Shown here: positions 1 through 11,329 of the stretch, piece after piece | How the letters are laid out: the number at the start of each line of letters is the position of its first letter | Position numbering within the stretch: position 1 is the first letter of the stretch | From: Diplonema japonicum | Lineage: Eukaryota; Euglenozoa; Diplonemea; Diplonemida; Diplonemidae | DNA: 64,000 nt | Direction of reading: 5' to 3' | NCBI GenBank assembly: GCA_964019335.1 | Contig: OZ025762.1 | Coordinates: 1-64,000 of the forward strand | Notes under the pieces: generated by a model | The model's input: only the letters and a program-made list of their open reading frames with translations | Database searches by the model: none | What the model was told of the DNA's origin: nothing | Position numbers and translations under genes: made by a program

Positions 1-441
1 GGGTTTGCGGTTGCGGGTTTGCGGGTTTGCGGGTTTGCGGGTTTGCGGGTTTGCGGGTTTGCGGGTTTGCGGGTTTGCGGGGTTTGCGGGTTTGCGGGTT
101 TGCGGGTTTGCGGGTTTGCGGGTTGCGGGTTTGCGGGTTTGCGGGTTTGCGGGTTTGCGGGTTTGCGGGTTTGCGGGTTTGCGGGTTTGCGGGTTTGCGG
201 GTTTGCGGGTTTGCGGGTTTGCGGGTTTGCGGGGTTTGCGGGGTTTGCGGGTTTGCGGGTTTGCGGGTTTGCGGGTTTGCGGGTTTGCGGGTTTGCGGGT
301 TTGCGGGTTTGCGGGTTTGCGGGTTTGCGGGTTTGCGGGTTTGCGGGTTTGCGGGTTTGCGGGTTTGCGGGTTTGCGGGTTTGCGGGTTTGCGGGTTTGC
401 GGGTTTGCGGGTTTGCGGGTTTGCGGGTTTGCGGGTTTGCG
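1..441. repeat. 8-bp satellite (GGGTTTGC)n, telomere-like
   Basis: About 55 near-perfect copies of the 8-mer GGGTTTGC, with a few 1-bp slips (GCGGGG, GCGGGTTGC). It is open in all three forward frames, giving VCGFAGLR-type translations that are not credible proteins. G/T-rich short arrays at a sequence end suggest a telomere, but here the G-rich strand runs 5'->3' into the window. A left chromosome end would show the C-rich strand on +. It is therefore an internal array, a satellite, or an inverted or mis-joined end. Confidence 0.9.
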
Positions 442-1008
442 AAATATTCCAAAACAGACAATCAAGTTCCAACCTGGGAGGAAGGCATGGGTTTCTCTTT
501 TTCTTTATGGGAGGGAGAGGGGAAGAAGAAGAAGCAACTCCAAATGATAAAAATTCAAAAATAAAAATCTCAAAAAAGGCTTAAAAGAAGAAGAGGCAAA
601 TTCAAAAACATACTAGGGAGGAATGAGTGGGGCAGGGGGTAAAATTTAGGAGGGGGAAAGAGGGAGAATCAAAAAAGGGGAAAGGGGCAGAGTGGCCAAT
701 GTCCATGCGAAAAAGCATAGAGCGGGGGAAGAAGAAAATCAAAAACAGGAAAAACACATCACCACAAAAGAAAAAAGAAAAAAAAAAAAAAAAACGTCGA
801 CCGAGATGGTTCCACTTCAAAAAGAAAAAGAAAAAGAAAAACAGAAAAATAAAAAAAAAAAAAAAAAAAAGGAAAAACAAAAAGAAAAAAAAAAAAAGGA
901 AAAAAAAAAAAAAAATCTAAGTGGTTCTATCTAGCCTGGCCGTTGTAGCACCTGTTCCCTATTCTTTTATTTTTCCCTTTTTTTTTTTTCTCAGAAAAAA
1001 AAAAAAAA
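442..1008. other. Low-complexity purine-rich spacer
   Basis: A-rich and AG-rich sequence with several A runs of 10 or more, then a T11 and an A14 run near 970-1008. The open frames here are Lys-rich or Phe-rich translations of the tracts. I see no gene. The 950-1060 part may be the 3' tail of the minus-strand retroelement that follows. Confidence 0.6.
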
Positions 1009-1060
1009 GTTTCACATCTTCCTATGGCGGGGGAGAACAGCCCCCCACACCCCCGCTGGC

Positions 1061-2785
1061 CTATCTGGCCAGCGAGCCTTTGGACCTCTTCTTGTGGGGT
1101 ATGGGCCCCACCCGTGCCCTCCCCGACTCGAGCTGCAGCCAAGCCACCGCACTGTTCACCGGGGCCCAGTTCTCCTTGTTGCGCACCTTGACCGCGTCCC
1201 GCACCAGGTCGTCGCTCCCCAGCTCTTCCATCAACCTGTGCTCCGCCAAGAACTTGAACTGGGGCCCGGTCATCCCCTTGAGCTCACCCCTGCATATGTT
1301 GGCTTCGACCACGGTGCCATCCGCCCCCGTACCCTTCAGATAGATGTAGCCACCCTCCACACAATCCGAGTCAGTACTGGCCGATCGGGCCCGGGCCCGC
1401 TTCTTGTCCTTCTTGCTCCACTTCAGCTCTTCCAGGGTGGGGAGGTCCGTGGCAACCACCTCAGGCCGCCTCTCCCTGTCTTCCTCCTTCTTCCGGGCCA
1501 ACAGCCCAAGGTACCTCTCAAAGGAGACGTCCTCGAACAACCCCGGGACCGTCACCACCGCTGACTGCAGGTCGACCTCTTCAACACCCATCTTCCGCAG
1601 ATGGTCCTGGACAGTGCGCCTCGTCTCCTTCTCGCAGGGCCCCCTCCCCTCGTAGACGTCGAGGGTGACCTTCCTTCCATCCCTCACCCACGCCTTCACT
1701 TTGATCAGGTCCTTGACCTTTCCCACTGGGGCCCTTATCCTTGCGTCGCACCTCTCCAAGAACTCACGTAGTGTCACCTTGGTAGCGCCGGCTCCCGCCG
1801 CAATGCCCACTACCCCTTCCTTCCCCGGTGTCGGGTGGTGTCTGCACCCCCGGGTCTGCAACTTGACCACCCCCCATGCCGTTTCCAGAGTCCCCTTGAG
1901 CACGCCACCCTTGAAACGAACAGGTTGCACCGCCGAACACCCACACGCATACGTGATCTGGAAATCCTGGACCGTCCTCGGGAACTCGAACTCGCGGTAT
2001 GTTTCCGACTTCTGCACCTCACAACCCACAATGCGGCTGCGGCGCTCTCCGTCCGACCCACCTTCCAAGCTTGCGAAGTACTGCTTTACCATCATGTATC
2101 CAAGTCCAGCGATACCAATCTGGCCAGCCATAGCCACCTCCAGTGGAACACCCAGCGACTCGGCCTTCGCAAGAAGCATCTCCTCAGTCCTCTCCCTTCC
2201 AGGGTCCGTTCCTTCTTCAAGGATGATCTCCACCCGGCCCTCGAACTGGATGATGAACTTGAGCAGTCGGTCCCCTGGCCTCGCCCTCAGTGGCACCATC
2301 GCTCTCGGAATTGGGATGCCCATCACCACATCAATCGGGTCAAGCTGAACGAAGTCTCCCCCTACTTCCACCTGCTGTTCCCTTTCCGGTGCCCCGACTC
2401 CCATCAGCTGATCTCCCTCCGGCGTCTGGATCCCACCCCTAGGTGTGTCAGGCCCCGACTGGCTGCCTCCGCTCGGTGCGTTCCCGCCCTCTTTGGTCCC
2501 TTCGGGGGCGTCATCCGCCTGCGGCTTCAGAGTCCTCCCACCGCCCTGTCTCTTCGCAGCTTGTTCCCTACAGAATTCGCTCACGGTCATCTTCCTCGTA
2601 GCAGTTGTCGCACTCTGGTCCCCCTTGTTCGAGTCCCTCTGGGCCTCCGTATCCCCCTTAGGACACTGGTCCAAGGTCTGGTTCACCGCAGCGTCAGTCG
2701 CCCCTTGTCTCTTCCCATCTTCCTGGGCCTTCGGGTCAAGCTCCCCTCCCTGCCCAGCCCTCTCGCTGGATCCTGTTCCGACCAT
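1061..2785 (-). pseudogene. Duplicated C-terminal extension of the retroelement polyprotein
   Basis: A 574-residue open frame, nearly identical to the C-terminal part of the frame at 2683-6168 and continuing past the duplicated block to the native end. That end is a basic KKDKKRARARSAS segment followed by ~120 more residues and a stop at 1061. Because the duplicated unit (1,400 bp) is not a multiple of three, this frame is shifted relative to the upstream RT frame. It has no start signal of its own, so it is the displaced tail of the element, not an independent gene. It contains the CGC/GCRHH cluster. I do not recognise the extension domain. Confidence 0.75.
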
Positions 2786-4248
2786 CTCCGTGTCTTCTCC
2801 TCCCGGCGAGGCTGCTTCGAGTCCTGCTCCCGCTTTCCCTTGTGTTCCGTGGCAACCACCTCAGGCCGCCTCTCCCTGTCTTCCTCCTTCTTCCGGGCCA
2901 ACAGCCCAAGGTACCTCTCAAAGGAGACGTCCTCGAACAACCCCGGGACCGTCACCACCGCTGACTGCAGGTCGACCTCTTCAACACCCATCTTCCGCAG
3001 ATGGTCCTGGACAGTGTGCCTCGTCTCCTTCTCGCAGGGCCCCCTCCCCTCGTAGACGTCGAGGGTGACCTTCCTTCCATCCCTCACCCACGCCTTCACT
3101 TTGATCAGGTCCTTGACCTTTCCCACTGGGGCCCTTATCCTTGCATCGCACCTCTCCAAGAACTTACATAGTGTCACCTTGGTAGCGCCGGCTCCCGCCG
3201 CAATGCCCACTACCCCTTCCTTCCCCGGTGTTGGGTGGTGTCTGCACCCCCGGGTCTGCAACTTGACCACCCTCCATGCCGTTTCTAGAGTCCCCTTGAG
3301 CACGCCACCCTTGAAACGAACAGGTTGCACCGCCGAACACCCACACGCGTACGTGATCTGGAAATCCTGGACCGTCCTCGGGAACTCGAACTCGCGGTAT
3401 GTTTCCGACTTCTGCACCTCACAACCCACAATGCGGCTGCGGCGCTCTCCGTCCGACCCACCTTCCAAGCTTGCGAAGTACTGCTTTACCATCATGTATC
3501 CAAGTCCAGCGATACCAATCTGGCCAGCCATAGCCACCTCCAGTGGAACACCCAGCGACTCGGCCTTCGCAAGAAGCATCTCCTCAGTCCTCTCCCTTCC
3601 AGGGTCCGTTCCTTCTTCAAGGATGATCTCCACCCGGCCCTCGAACTGGATGATGAACTTGAGCAGTCGGTCCCCTGGCCTCGCCCTCAGTGGCACCATC
3701 GCTCTCGGAATTGGGATGCCCATCACCACATCAATCGGGTCAAGCTGAACGAAGTCTCCCCCTACTTCCACCTGCTGTTCCCTTTCCGGTGCCCTGACTC
3801 CCATCAGCTGATCTCCCTCCGGCGTCTGGATCCCACCCCTAGGTGTGTCAGGCCCCGACTGGCTGCCTCTGCTCGGTGCGTTCCTGCCCTCTTTGGTCCC
3901 TTCGGGGGCGTCATCCGCCTGCGGCTTCAGAGTCCTCCCACTGCCCTGTCTCTTCGCAGCTTGTTCCCTACAGAATTCGCTCATGGTCATCTTCCTCGTA
4001 GCAGTTGTCGCACTCTGGTCCCCCTTGCTCGAGTCCCTCTGGGCCTCCGTATCCCCCTTAGGACACTGGTCCAAGGTCTGGTTCACCGCAGCATCAGTCG
4101 CCCCTTGTCTCTTCCCATCTTCCTGGGCCTTCGGGTCAAGCTCCCCTCCCTGCCCAGCCCTCTCACTGGATCCTGTTCTGGCCATCTCTGTGTCTTCTCC
4201 TCCCGGCGAGGCTGCTTCGAGTCCTGCTCCCGCTTTCCCTTGTGTTCC
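1449..4248 (-). repeat. 1,400-bp tandem duplication inside the retroelement
   Basis: The block 1449-2848 is repeated at 2849-4248 with an exact 1,400-bp offset and few substitutions (for example 1617 versus 3017, 2434 versus 3834). Both copies begin GTGGCAACCACCTCAGG and end CCCTTGTGTTCC. The junction micro-homology is short (about TCC). This is a recent segmental duplication within one retroelement copy, or possibly an assembly artefact. Confidence 0.85.
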
Positions 4249-6168
4249 ACCCTCCACCGGTTCCGCCTTTCGCTGCTGCTGCATTTGGGCGTCCAGGTCC
4301 TTCTTCGTCTGCTCCAGAAGGGCATCCAGCTGGTGGGCCACCGTGATTGGGGGTCCGCCTCCCTGTCCCTTCACTTCCCTCTTGGACGACTCCTCAGCTT
4401 CGGTGGTTTTTTCATTGCCGAAGGAGTCCTCTGTGAGGTCAGTGTTGGATTCAGTGTTGGGTTCGTTGTTCGCTTCCTCATTGTCCTTTTTTTCCTCTTC
4501 GCCGTCCGGTACCGGGGGCCCTGGATCCAACTGTACAGGCCCTTTGACTAACAGCGCCCCTGCTATCGATCTCATCATGGCCGTTGACACCTCTTGGACC
4601 ACACACCTGTGTATCGAGACTCTGTCCCCGTGAGCCCGCGCAGCTATGCTCCTGGACAGTTTCTTCGTGAGGTAGACTGCTGCCTCCCTGAACCCCCCAA
4701 AGGTCTCCATCGCGAAAGGTACAAAGGCCACGCGTGTCTTGGTGAGCTCCGCCTCATACTTCTGGTGCTTGTAGTGTTCCGCCTTTGCTGCTGCATACCC
4801 CACAGTCTTCGCCGCCTGGTTGACACAAGACTCGTTCCTCGGGTGCACGATGACCACGTCCATAGCCATTGGGCGGGAACCCCCCACCCCACCTGGGAAG
4901 AACACGTCCGCCGGGCGCTGGGACGACCCCGGGATCAGCCCCGTCTTCTCCATCGTTGCACTCACCCTGGCCCACTGACAGTGTCTGTGGATGGTCTCCT
5001 TCACCCGGTCGTGCCTCGCAATCCTGGCGTTGCCGCATCCCTGGGCATGGTCACCCCATACGTCCATCCCCTCAGTCTTGCACCTCGGGTCGTGGCAGCT
5101 CTCACCCTGCTTGTAGACTGGAGCCCCCAACCACCACTTGATCAGAGCCCCAAACTCGTTGTCCGACAGCTGGTTGTAGAAGTCAGGCGTCGCCGTCAAC
5201 CACGCCCCTGCATAGTGCATTGACTCCAACATCAACCTCGCTCTCGAGTGTGCATCTGCTTTCGCCAAGAGGTCCTCCAGCGCCTTCTCATCAAGCACCC
5301 TAGAGAGCCACCTCTGGCTGCAGATGTGGGGGGCCTTGGCCACCATGTCGGGTGTAATCTGCATGCCGCCCTTCGTCCTGTTGAACCACTCGAGCCAGCT
5401 CCCCCATACACCCCCTTCCAGCCCATGTTCGTATTTGGGATCCAGCTCCTTGCACAGCTTCATCGTCGACGCCCTCGAAGCCATGTTGGCCGCACGCAGG
5501 TGCTCCTGGCAGCTCCTCATCCCAAGCCCACCGACTTTTACAGACAGTTTCGCCTGCTGCCATTCTTTCAACCCGTTCTCAAACTGCATGCCACACACCT
5601 TCGACATCGTCTTCTGCACCATCTCGTCGAACCTGTGCATGACCCCTCCCACATGCGAGTCTGGGACCACTCTCATGTAAAACACCAGTTTGCTGTATGA
5701 GCTGCAATACCGGAGAAGTGTGTACCCTGTCCCCACCTTGGTCAGCATGTCGAAGTTCTCTTCCAGCGCGTCCAAGCATTTGTTCAGAAAGGCTTGCGTG
5801 TACTCCGGCAATCCTATCGGCGCCCCCAGGAGCATGAAGTTCCTCTCTTTGTGGAAATTCTCTTCTGTCAGGCCATCGAAGCCTGTGTCCTCCACTGTCT
5901 GGGGGAGGTCGCCACTAACCCATATGAGCTCACACTTCTGGGGTTTCACTTTCAGCCCTATCATTCCGCTCAGCTCACACAAGATGTTGTACACCTTTCT
6001 CACTTCATCCACATTCCCCACAAGGACGCCATCGTCCAGGTAGAACTGGAGGATGTCCAGGTTGCAGTCTTCACTTATCTTGTTCACCAGGGGTTGGATG
6101 GCCAGAGAGAACAGCAGTGGTCCCATCGGGTCCCCCTGTTGCTTATTGGTCATCACCAAGCAAACCAC
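2683..6168 (-). pseudogene. Retroelement polyprotein fragment: RT, zinc knuckle, endonuclease, C-terminal extension
   Basis: An open frame of 1,161 residues. RT motifs: QQGDPMGPLLF (residues ~10-20) and the catalytic YLDD in QFYLDDGVLVG (~40-50). Further on comes a Cys/His cluster CHDPRC...H...GC...RHD (~360-390). It is followed by RPADVFFP and MAMDVVIVHP, the Pro-Asp and Asp of a restriction-like nuclease. After residue ~560 the chain becomes acidic and Pro/Gly/Glu-rich. It then enters a folded-looking extension beginning near FVQLDPIDVVMG, with a CGC...GCRHH cluster that could bind zinc. The N-terminus is missing; the frame simply starts at the element break. The frame is diverted near its end by the tandem duplication and finishes in an out-of-frame tail. 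Family assignment rests on motif order; the exact clade is not determined. Confidence 0.8.
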
Positions 6169-7375
6169 ACGAGTGCAGAATCTTGGTTACCCAGGGTGCC
6201 CCAGCTAGGGTTGAGCTGAACCCCACACACATTAAGGACACGACATGGAGCACAGAAGAAGCTACAACCCGGCTGTGGTGCACCCCCTGTAATCAAGTAG
6301 ACAGTTCTTGTGCAGGGCACTGCCAACACCAGCCTCCTTTAACTCTTGTATATTATTCCAAAGGTGGTGGGGATAGCATGAAAAAACATCAGATGTGTTG
6401 TTCACTGTTGACCTCCTCATCAGTCATCACCGGTAGCTCCCAAGTGGAAGAACATAATGCAGATGCTTAGGGTGACAAACAGGCAGCAAACTACACCACA
6501 CACATTAAAGACATGACACGGAATGCAGAAGAAGCTACAACTTGGTTGCGGTGCGCCCCTGTAATCAAGCAGACAGTTCTTGTGCAGGGCACCACCAACA
6601 CCGGCCTCTTTTAACTCATATATATATCATTCAGGTGGTGGGGATAACATGGAAATATAAGAAGTACATCAGATGTGTTGTTTGCTGTTGACCTCCATGT
6701 TGGTCATCACCAGTAGTGCCCAAGTGGAGAACATAATGCAGATGCTCAGGGTGATGAATTGGCAGCAAACTGCATGAGTGCAGAATCTTGGTTACCCCAG
6801 GTTGCTATGGCTGGGGTTAAGCTGCACACTGCACACATTAAGAACACAACACAGAACACAGAAGAAGCTACAACTCAGCTGCAGTGCCCCCCTGTATCAA
6901 GTTAACAGTTCTTGTGCAGGCACTGCCAACACGATGAACAGGCATTTCCTCCATCCACTTGGCCGGTCATCACCTGTAGCACCCTGAGTGGAAGAATAAA
7001 TTGCAGATGCTCAGGGTGAGTAAACTACTTAGGGCACCAGCTGGGGTTGAGCTGCACACCACATGCATTAAGGACACGACACGGAATGCAGAAGCGGCCA
7101 AGGTGCACCCCCTGTCACTGGTCTCCTTTACCTCTTTCATGTTATTTGGTGGTGGGGATCACATGGAAATATAAGAAGTACATCAGATGTGTTGTTCGCT
7201 GTTGACCTCCATGTTGGTCATCACCGGTTGTGCCCGAGTGGAGGAACGTATTGCAGATGCTCAGGGTGATGAACTGGCAGCAAACTACACAGGCCCAGAA
7301 TCTTAGTTACCAGGGCTATGGCTGGTGTTGAGCTGCACACTGCACACATTAAGGACACGACACAGAATATTGTGC
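6166..7375 (-). repeat. Array of about five degenerate SINE-like repeat copies
   Basis: Successive diverged copies lie at about 6166-6352, 6362-6625, 6638-6935, 6960-7140 and 7150-7375. Each shows the family blocks GCAGAATCTTGGTTACC, GCTGGGGTTGAGCTG, GAAGAAGCTACAACTCGG and CATCAGATGTGTTG. The minus strand is taken as sense because, in cleaner copies, that strand ends in an A tail. These copies carry many more transitions than those at 39.9 or 47.7 kb, so they are older. Confidence 0.8.
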
Positions 7376-7449
7376 TGTCAGTGTTGTGGTGATATAGTCA
7401 CCACTTTCAACCTTAATGATGCAAAGAGGAAAAAAAAAGGGGGGGGGGG

Positions 7450-7566
7450 AAAAAACTAGTTTGACACTCCATTTGTTTGTGCACACGAGTGGAATTTTAC
7501 CTAATAAAATAGCTCATTACGCTGCCATCAACTAGTTTTTAGTCTCGACAATAATATTGTTAAAAC
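7450..7566 (-). repeat. Short inverted-copy element (MITE-like), copy 1
   Basis: About 117 bp, the reverse complement of 44606-44722. Shared blocks include CAATAATATTGTT, TTTTAGTCTCGACAATA, ATTTTACCTAATAAAATA and AACTAGTTTG. Both ends carry an AACTAGTT-like palindrome. There is no coding capacity. Two copies in opposite orientation, each in homopolymer-rich DNA, suggest a small non-autonomous element. Confidence 0.6.
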
Positions 7567-7671
7567 AAAAAAAAGGTAAGGAATCCCCTGTTCCACCAAG
7601 TTCTGGTTCTGCCATTCTGCCAAGTTCCAACTTTCAGTTTGGTGGAAGGGAATGGAACGACCCAATCCTGC

Positions 7672-7835
7672 ACAAGCAGAATCTTGGTTACCCAGGACAC
7701 CCCGGCTGGGGTTGAGCTGGACACCACACACATTAAGGACACAACACAGAACGCAGAAGAAGCTACAACTCGGCTGTGGTGTACCCCCTGTAATCAAGTA
7801 GTCTTGTGCAGGTCCTTTAACTCATATATCTCTCA
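7672..7835 (-). repeat. SINE-like repeat, partial copy
   Basis: A partial copy of the dispersed repeat, covering the GCAGAATCTTGGTTACC to GTAATCAAGTAG blocks and ending near CTTTAACTCATATAT. The 3' part of the family (the ATCAGATGTG half) is missing. Confidence 0.75.
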
Positions 7836-7859
7836 CTGTGGCCGGGTTGTAGCTTCTTC

Positions 7860-9180
7860 TGTGTTCCACATCAATCACCACAGCCGGGTTGTATTACATC
7901 CAAATACAACATTTCCAGACATTTGTACATACCTGCAGCTGCAGTGCACCAGAGTAGATAGGTGCAAATGGCTTGATGGAGCTGTGCATGTCTGTGGTAT
8001 GAAGAAGAAGAGAAAAAAAAAAAAAAAAAAAAAAAAATCATTGCCCAAAAATATTTGAAAAAAAAGTGTTTGCAGGTGTGTCAAAAATTACAGAAAATTT
8101 TTGAGTCTGGTCAGTCCAGCCAATCCGGTCAGTCTGGTCAGTCTGGTAAAATGGGTACACCGGACCAGACCGGATTCACCCATCACTGCTATCTGAGTCT
8201 CACCCATGGTACTCCTCGCTTTTCCCAAGCAACATACAGGAGGTCACCCTGCTATACCAGGTATATTGGAACCATGATGGGCCCACCCACGGTGCATCAG
8301 GTTGCCCACTTTCAAAATAGTTCAAAGTTTAAACTATTTTTATGCAGTAACCCCTAAACGCCCAGCCTATCTGCAGTACATCTAAATCTCAGAACCATGA
8401 TGGGCTTTAGTGGAAAACGCGATGATGATTTTCTTACACCTGACTGTTTCAGTGTGGAACCCTGTCTGTAGCTTCTCTATGACCCTCTGAATCCAGCAAT
8501 TCCGAAAAACAAATATAAGAAAAGAAGGTTGTAGGTGGCCTGGATCCAGGGTTAACTGATCACCTTTGGGATTGGGTTCTACTTCCCATTCAAGTTTCAA
8601 TGTTTTTCATTATGACTTTTGCACCCTGTTAAAAACCTGCCAAAAACAGGGAAGCAGCTTTTCGGGAAAATAATCCTTTTCTAAGTCGCTTTGATATGCT
8701 CCCTGGGGTTGGCTTTGTGTATCTGGGGGGCATGGGATACGAATATAAGGGTTTTAAGCATGGTTGCATGCTCACCTTTCATTTGACGTCAATTTAAAAA
8801 CCCGATTGTAATTAAAAGCCTGTGGGTGATTGGTTAACCCTGGATACAATGGAACAAGGAAATCAATATATATTGATAGTCATAATGTGTTGTTTATTGC
8901 TAAAATGAGTAGTGGTAGTATTGTTGGGCTTATCCTTTTCATCAGGTTAAACCCCCCCCCCCCCCCCCCCCCGGCTGTGTGCAAACAACAATCAGCCGAA
9001 TCTTTTTTTTTTCAACAGTGAGCACCCCCATTCTTTTTTTTTCTTTTTTTCCTACAACTCCTTGTCAAGTATGCTGTTCACATACCCAAGCAACTCATAT
9101 TGACAACCGGGAGATGAGACACTCACCTAACATAGCATGCCATTCTCTTTTGTGATAGTGAAACTTTTTTTTTTCAAGTC
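7860..9180. other. Spacer with homopolymers, no gene seen
   Basis: Contains an A25 run near 8012-8037, a small GGTCAGTC(T/C) imperfect microrepeat at 8107-8146 and a C22 run at 8951-8972. No open frame here has family-like content or a pyrimidine/AG leader. The last 150 bp become T-rich and lead into the next gene. Confidence 0.5.
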
Positions 9181-9354
9181 ATCTACTACTCTAGCACCCT
9201 CCAAAGGGTTTTTCTTTTGACTTTTTGGGGGAAGGTTCTTTTCTTCTTCTTCTTCTTCTTTATTTCACTTCTGAAGCCTTCACGACAAGCACACAAGGAA
9301 AATAAAAACAAAACCGAGAAGTGTTTGAGGGAAAAGGAACGAAAAGAAAAGAAC

Positions 9355-10704
9355 ATGAATGGCAAGAGAAAGAGATCAGATGAAGAGGTGAACAATATGA
9401 CAGTTTTTGTGAAGACAGGAGGCAGGGTCCATGATGTGGAAGTGTCAAAAAAGGAGACGGTGGGGAGCCTATACAAGAAGGCAGTGTGTGCTGCTGGTTT
9501 ACTCGAATGCAAGTTCAAACTGGTTTGGGAGGGTGAGGTCCTGGAAAGGAACAAGGGTGAAGATCTTCAGGAACTTGGGCTTGTAGAGGGCTCTGTGGTC
9601 CATGTGGAGGCGAAGATGAGAACAGTTAGTCTGGAAGAGCTGAAAGACGAGAACTCAGAAGTGGTTTCGGAACTTGAGGGGCTTGTGGCAGCTGACCCTG
9701 AGCTAGTTCTGGTGGTGGAGGTAGGGGATTCTCCAGGTGTTGAAATGCTGTCCATGAGGAGGAGGGACCTTCCTTCTGGACTTCGGTTCCTCATTGTCAC
9801 CGACCCCACAGGTTGTGTTACAAGTATAGACACTGTGTTTCTTTCAGAGTGCAACCACCTGACGTCCGTTGATCTCATCCTCCCCAATGTTTCTACTATT
9901 GGTTCTTCGTTCTTGTCATGGTGTGCAAAACTAGAAACCATCAACTTGAGTTCAATGACCAATCTTTCTTCCATTGGTGATTACTTCTTGTATGAGTGCA
10001 CCAAACTAGAAGCCATCGACTTGAATGCACTGGCCAATCTTTCTTCCGTTGGTGATTGGTTCTTGGATCGGTGCGAAAAACTAGAAACTATCGACTTGAA
10101 TGTGATGACCAATCTTTCTTCCATTGGTGATGGTTTCTTGTATGGATGCAACAAACTAGAAACCATCGACTTGAATGCACTGACCAATCTTTCTTCTATT
10201 GGCCATAGCTTCTTGTCAGGGTGTGAAAACCTAAAAACCATCGACTTGAATGGGATGACCAATCTTTATTCCATTGATTATTCCTTCTTGGATGGGTGCA
10301 CAAAACTAGAAGCCATCGACTTGAGTTCAATGACTAGTATGTATTCTATTGGTTCTTCGTTCCTGTCAGGGTGCAACAAACTAGAAACCATCGACTTGAG
10401 TTCGATGACCAATCTTTATTCCATTGGTTTTAAGTTCTTGTATGAGTGCAACAAACTAGAAACCATCGACTTGAATGCGATGACCAGTCTTTATTCCATT
10501 GGTAATTGCTTCTTGTCAGGGTGCGAAAACCTAAAAACCATCGACTTGAATGCGATGACCAATCTTTCTTCCATTGGTCATGGCTTCTTGTATGGGTGCA
10601 ACAGACTAGAAACCATTGTTTTTAGAGGAGGCACTGACAGTTTTAACAAGCTCTTAAAGGCTCAGATACCAGCAGATGTAAGTATGGAAATAAAGAAAAA
10701 GTAA
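9355..10704 (+). CDS. Ubiquitin-like domain plus BspA-type leucine-rich repeat protein
   Basis: 449 residues. Residues ~14-85 form a ubiquitin-like fold (MTVFVKTGGRVHDVEV..., ...LGLVEGSVVHVEAK). After a short acidic linker, residues ~150-430 are about 11 repeats of ~24 residues of the type SIGxxFLxGCxKLETIDLNAMTNL, the BspA-like LRR class. A short Lys-rich tail follows. The ATG at 9355 was chosen because the open frame upstream only encodes Phe from a CTT/TTC pyrimidine tract at ~9237-9260. A Met at 9397 (MTVFV) is the alternative start. No signal peptide or membrane span, so probably intracellular; a scaffolding or ubiquitin-pathway role is inference. A decayed fragment of similar repeats lies at 18.2 kb. 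Confidence 0.85.
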   Translation: MNGKRKRSDEEVNNMTVFVKTGGRVHDVEVSKKETVGSLYKKAVCAAGLLECKFKLVWEGEVLERNKGEDLQELGLVEGSVVHVEAKMRTVSLEELKDENSEVVSELEGLVAADPELVLVVEVGDSPGVEMLSMRRRDLPSGLRFLIVTDPTGCVTSIDTVFLSECNHLTSVDLILPNVSTIGSSFLSWCAKLETINLSSMTNLSSIGDYFLYECTKLEAIDLNALANLSSVGDWFLDRCEKLETIDLNVMTNLSSIGDGFLYGCNKLETIDLNALTNLSSIGHSFLSGCENLKTIDLNGMTNLYSIDYSFLDGCTKLEAIDLSSMTSMYSIGSSFLSGCNKLETIDLSSMTNLYSIGFKFLYECNKLETIDLNAMTSLYSIGNCFLSGCENLKTIDLNAMTNLSSIGHGFLYGCNRLETIVFRGGTDSFNKLLKAQIPADVSMEIKKK

Positions 10705-11329
10705 TTTTCTTTACTTCAAGGGCTGTCATGGTAGTTTTTTTTTACTTTCTGAGAACAAGTCACTTTTATTCTATCTTATTCGACTTTCTGTTTTTGCATG
10801 CAGTACTTATCTTTCTTTTCCGTGTGAAGTGACTTGTATATCAGCCCTGGATACACCCAGAGCAACATTGAGAGAAACAACTCTTGCAAAGGGCACATAC
10901 AATCCGGAGGTTCCATGGTTTTGGTGAGCAGTGCTTATTCAGTGTGCAGGGTGGCTGTTCTTTTCTCACCGCTAAAGGCCGTTCTTTGAACACAGGGTCC
11001 GAAGTGCTGCAGATATGTGACTTGGCCAACTTTTACGTATTTTCATTTTCAAGACAAAAAAGGAAATAGTGTGAGGATTGAAATATTAAATGGGATGAGC
11101 AGGACAAATAAAGAAGAAGAGAAAGAAAAGAGAACAAGTGTGAAATAAGAGGAGTGCTATGAAGGAAAAAAAAAAAAAAAAAAAAAAAAAAACTATAAAG
11201 AAAAGAAATAGTGAGCAGCAACCTTATTTATCAATACCCGATCCCCCCCCCCCATTTTACCAACAACTACCCCCTGAAGAAAAAAAAGAAAGAAAAAAAT
11301 ATAAATATGAGTTAAAGGAGGCCAGTGTT
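10705..11329. other. Spacer, no gene seen
   Basis: AT-rich sequence with an A27 run near 11165-11191, a C9 run and A/G-rich tracts leading into a plus-orientation SINE-like copy. No credible open frame. Confidence 0.5.

Larger units (their letters stand above)
1009..6168 (-). mobile_element. Non-LTR retrotransposon with restriction-like endonuclease, 5'-truncated
   Basis: A minus-strand retroelement. Reading from 6168 downwards it enters in the middle of the reverse transcriptase at motif QQGDPMGPLLF, so the 5' half (first ORF, N-terminal RT) is absent. Its truncated end touches the SINE-like array at about 6166. The RT is followed by a Cys/His knuckle and a PD-(D/E)XK-type endonuclease, as in the R2/CRE-like elements, then a long extension of unknown function. 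A 1,400-bp tandem duplication breaks the reading frame, so this copy cannot make a normal protein. The 3' end is taken near the T14 run at 995-1008 on the + strand (poly-A in element orientation), which is approximate. Confidence 0.8.

Noticed and set aside
5-584. Three overlapping ~180-residue open frames
   Set aside because: They are the translation of the 8-bp satellite in three frames, low complexity and without any gene signal.
602-934. Phe-rich and Lys-rich frames
   Set aside because: Pure homopolymer translations.
1835-4633. Long plus-strand open frames (up to ~400 residues)
   Set aside because: Antisense shadows of the minus-strand retroelement frames, which carry the RT and endonuclease motifs.
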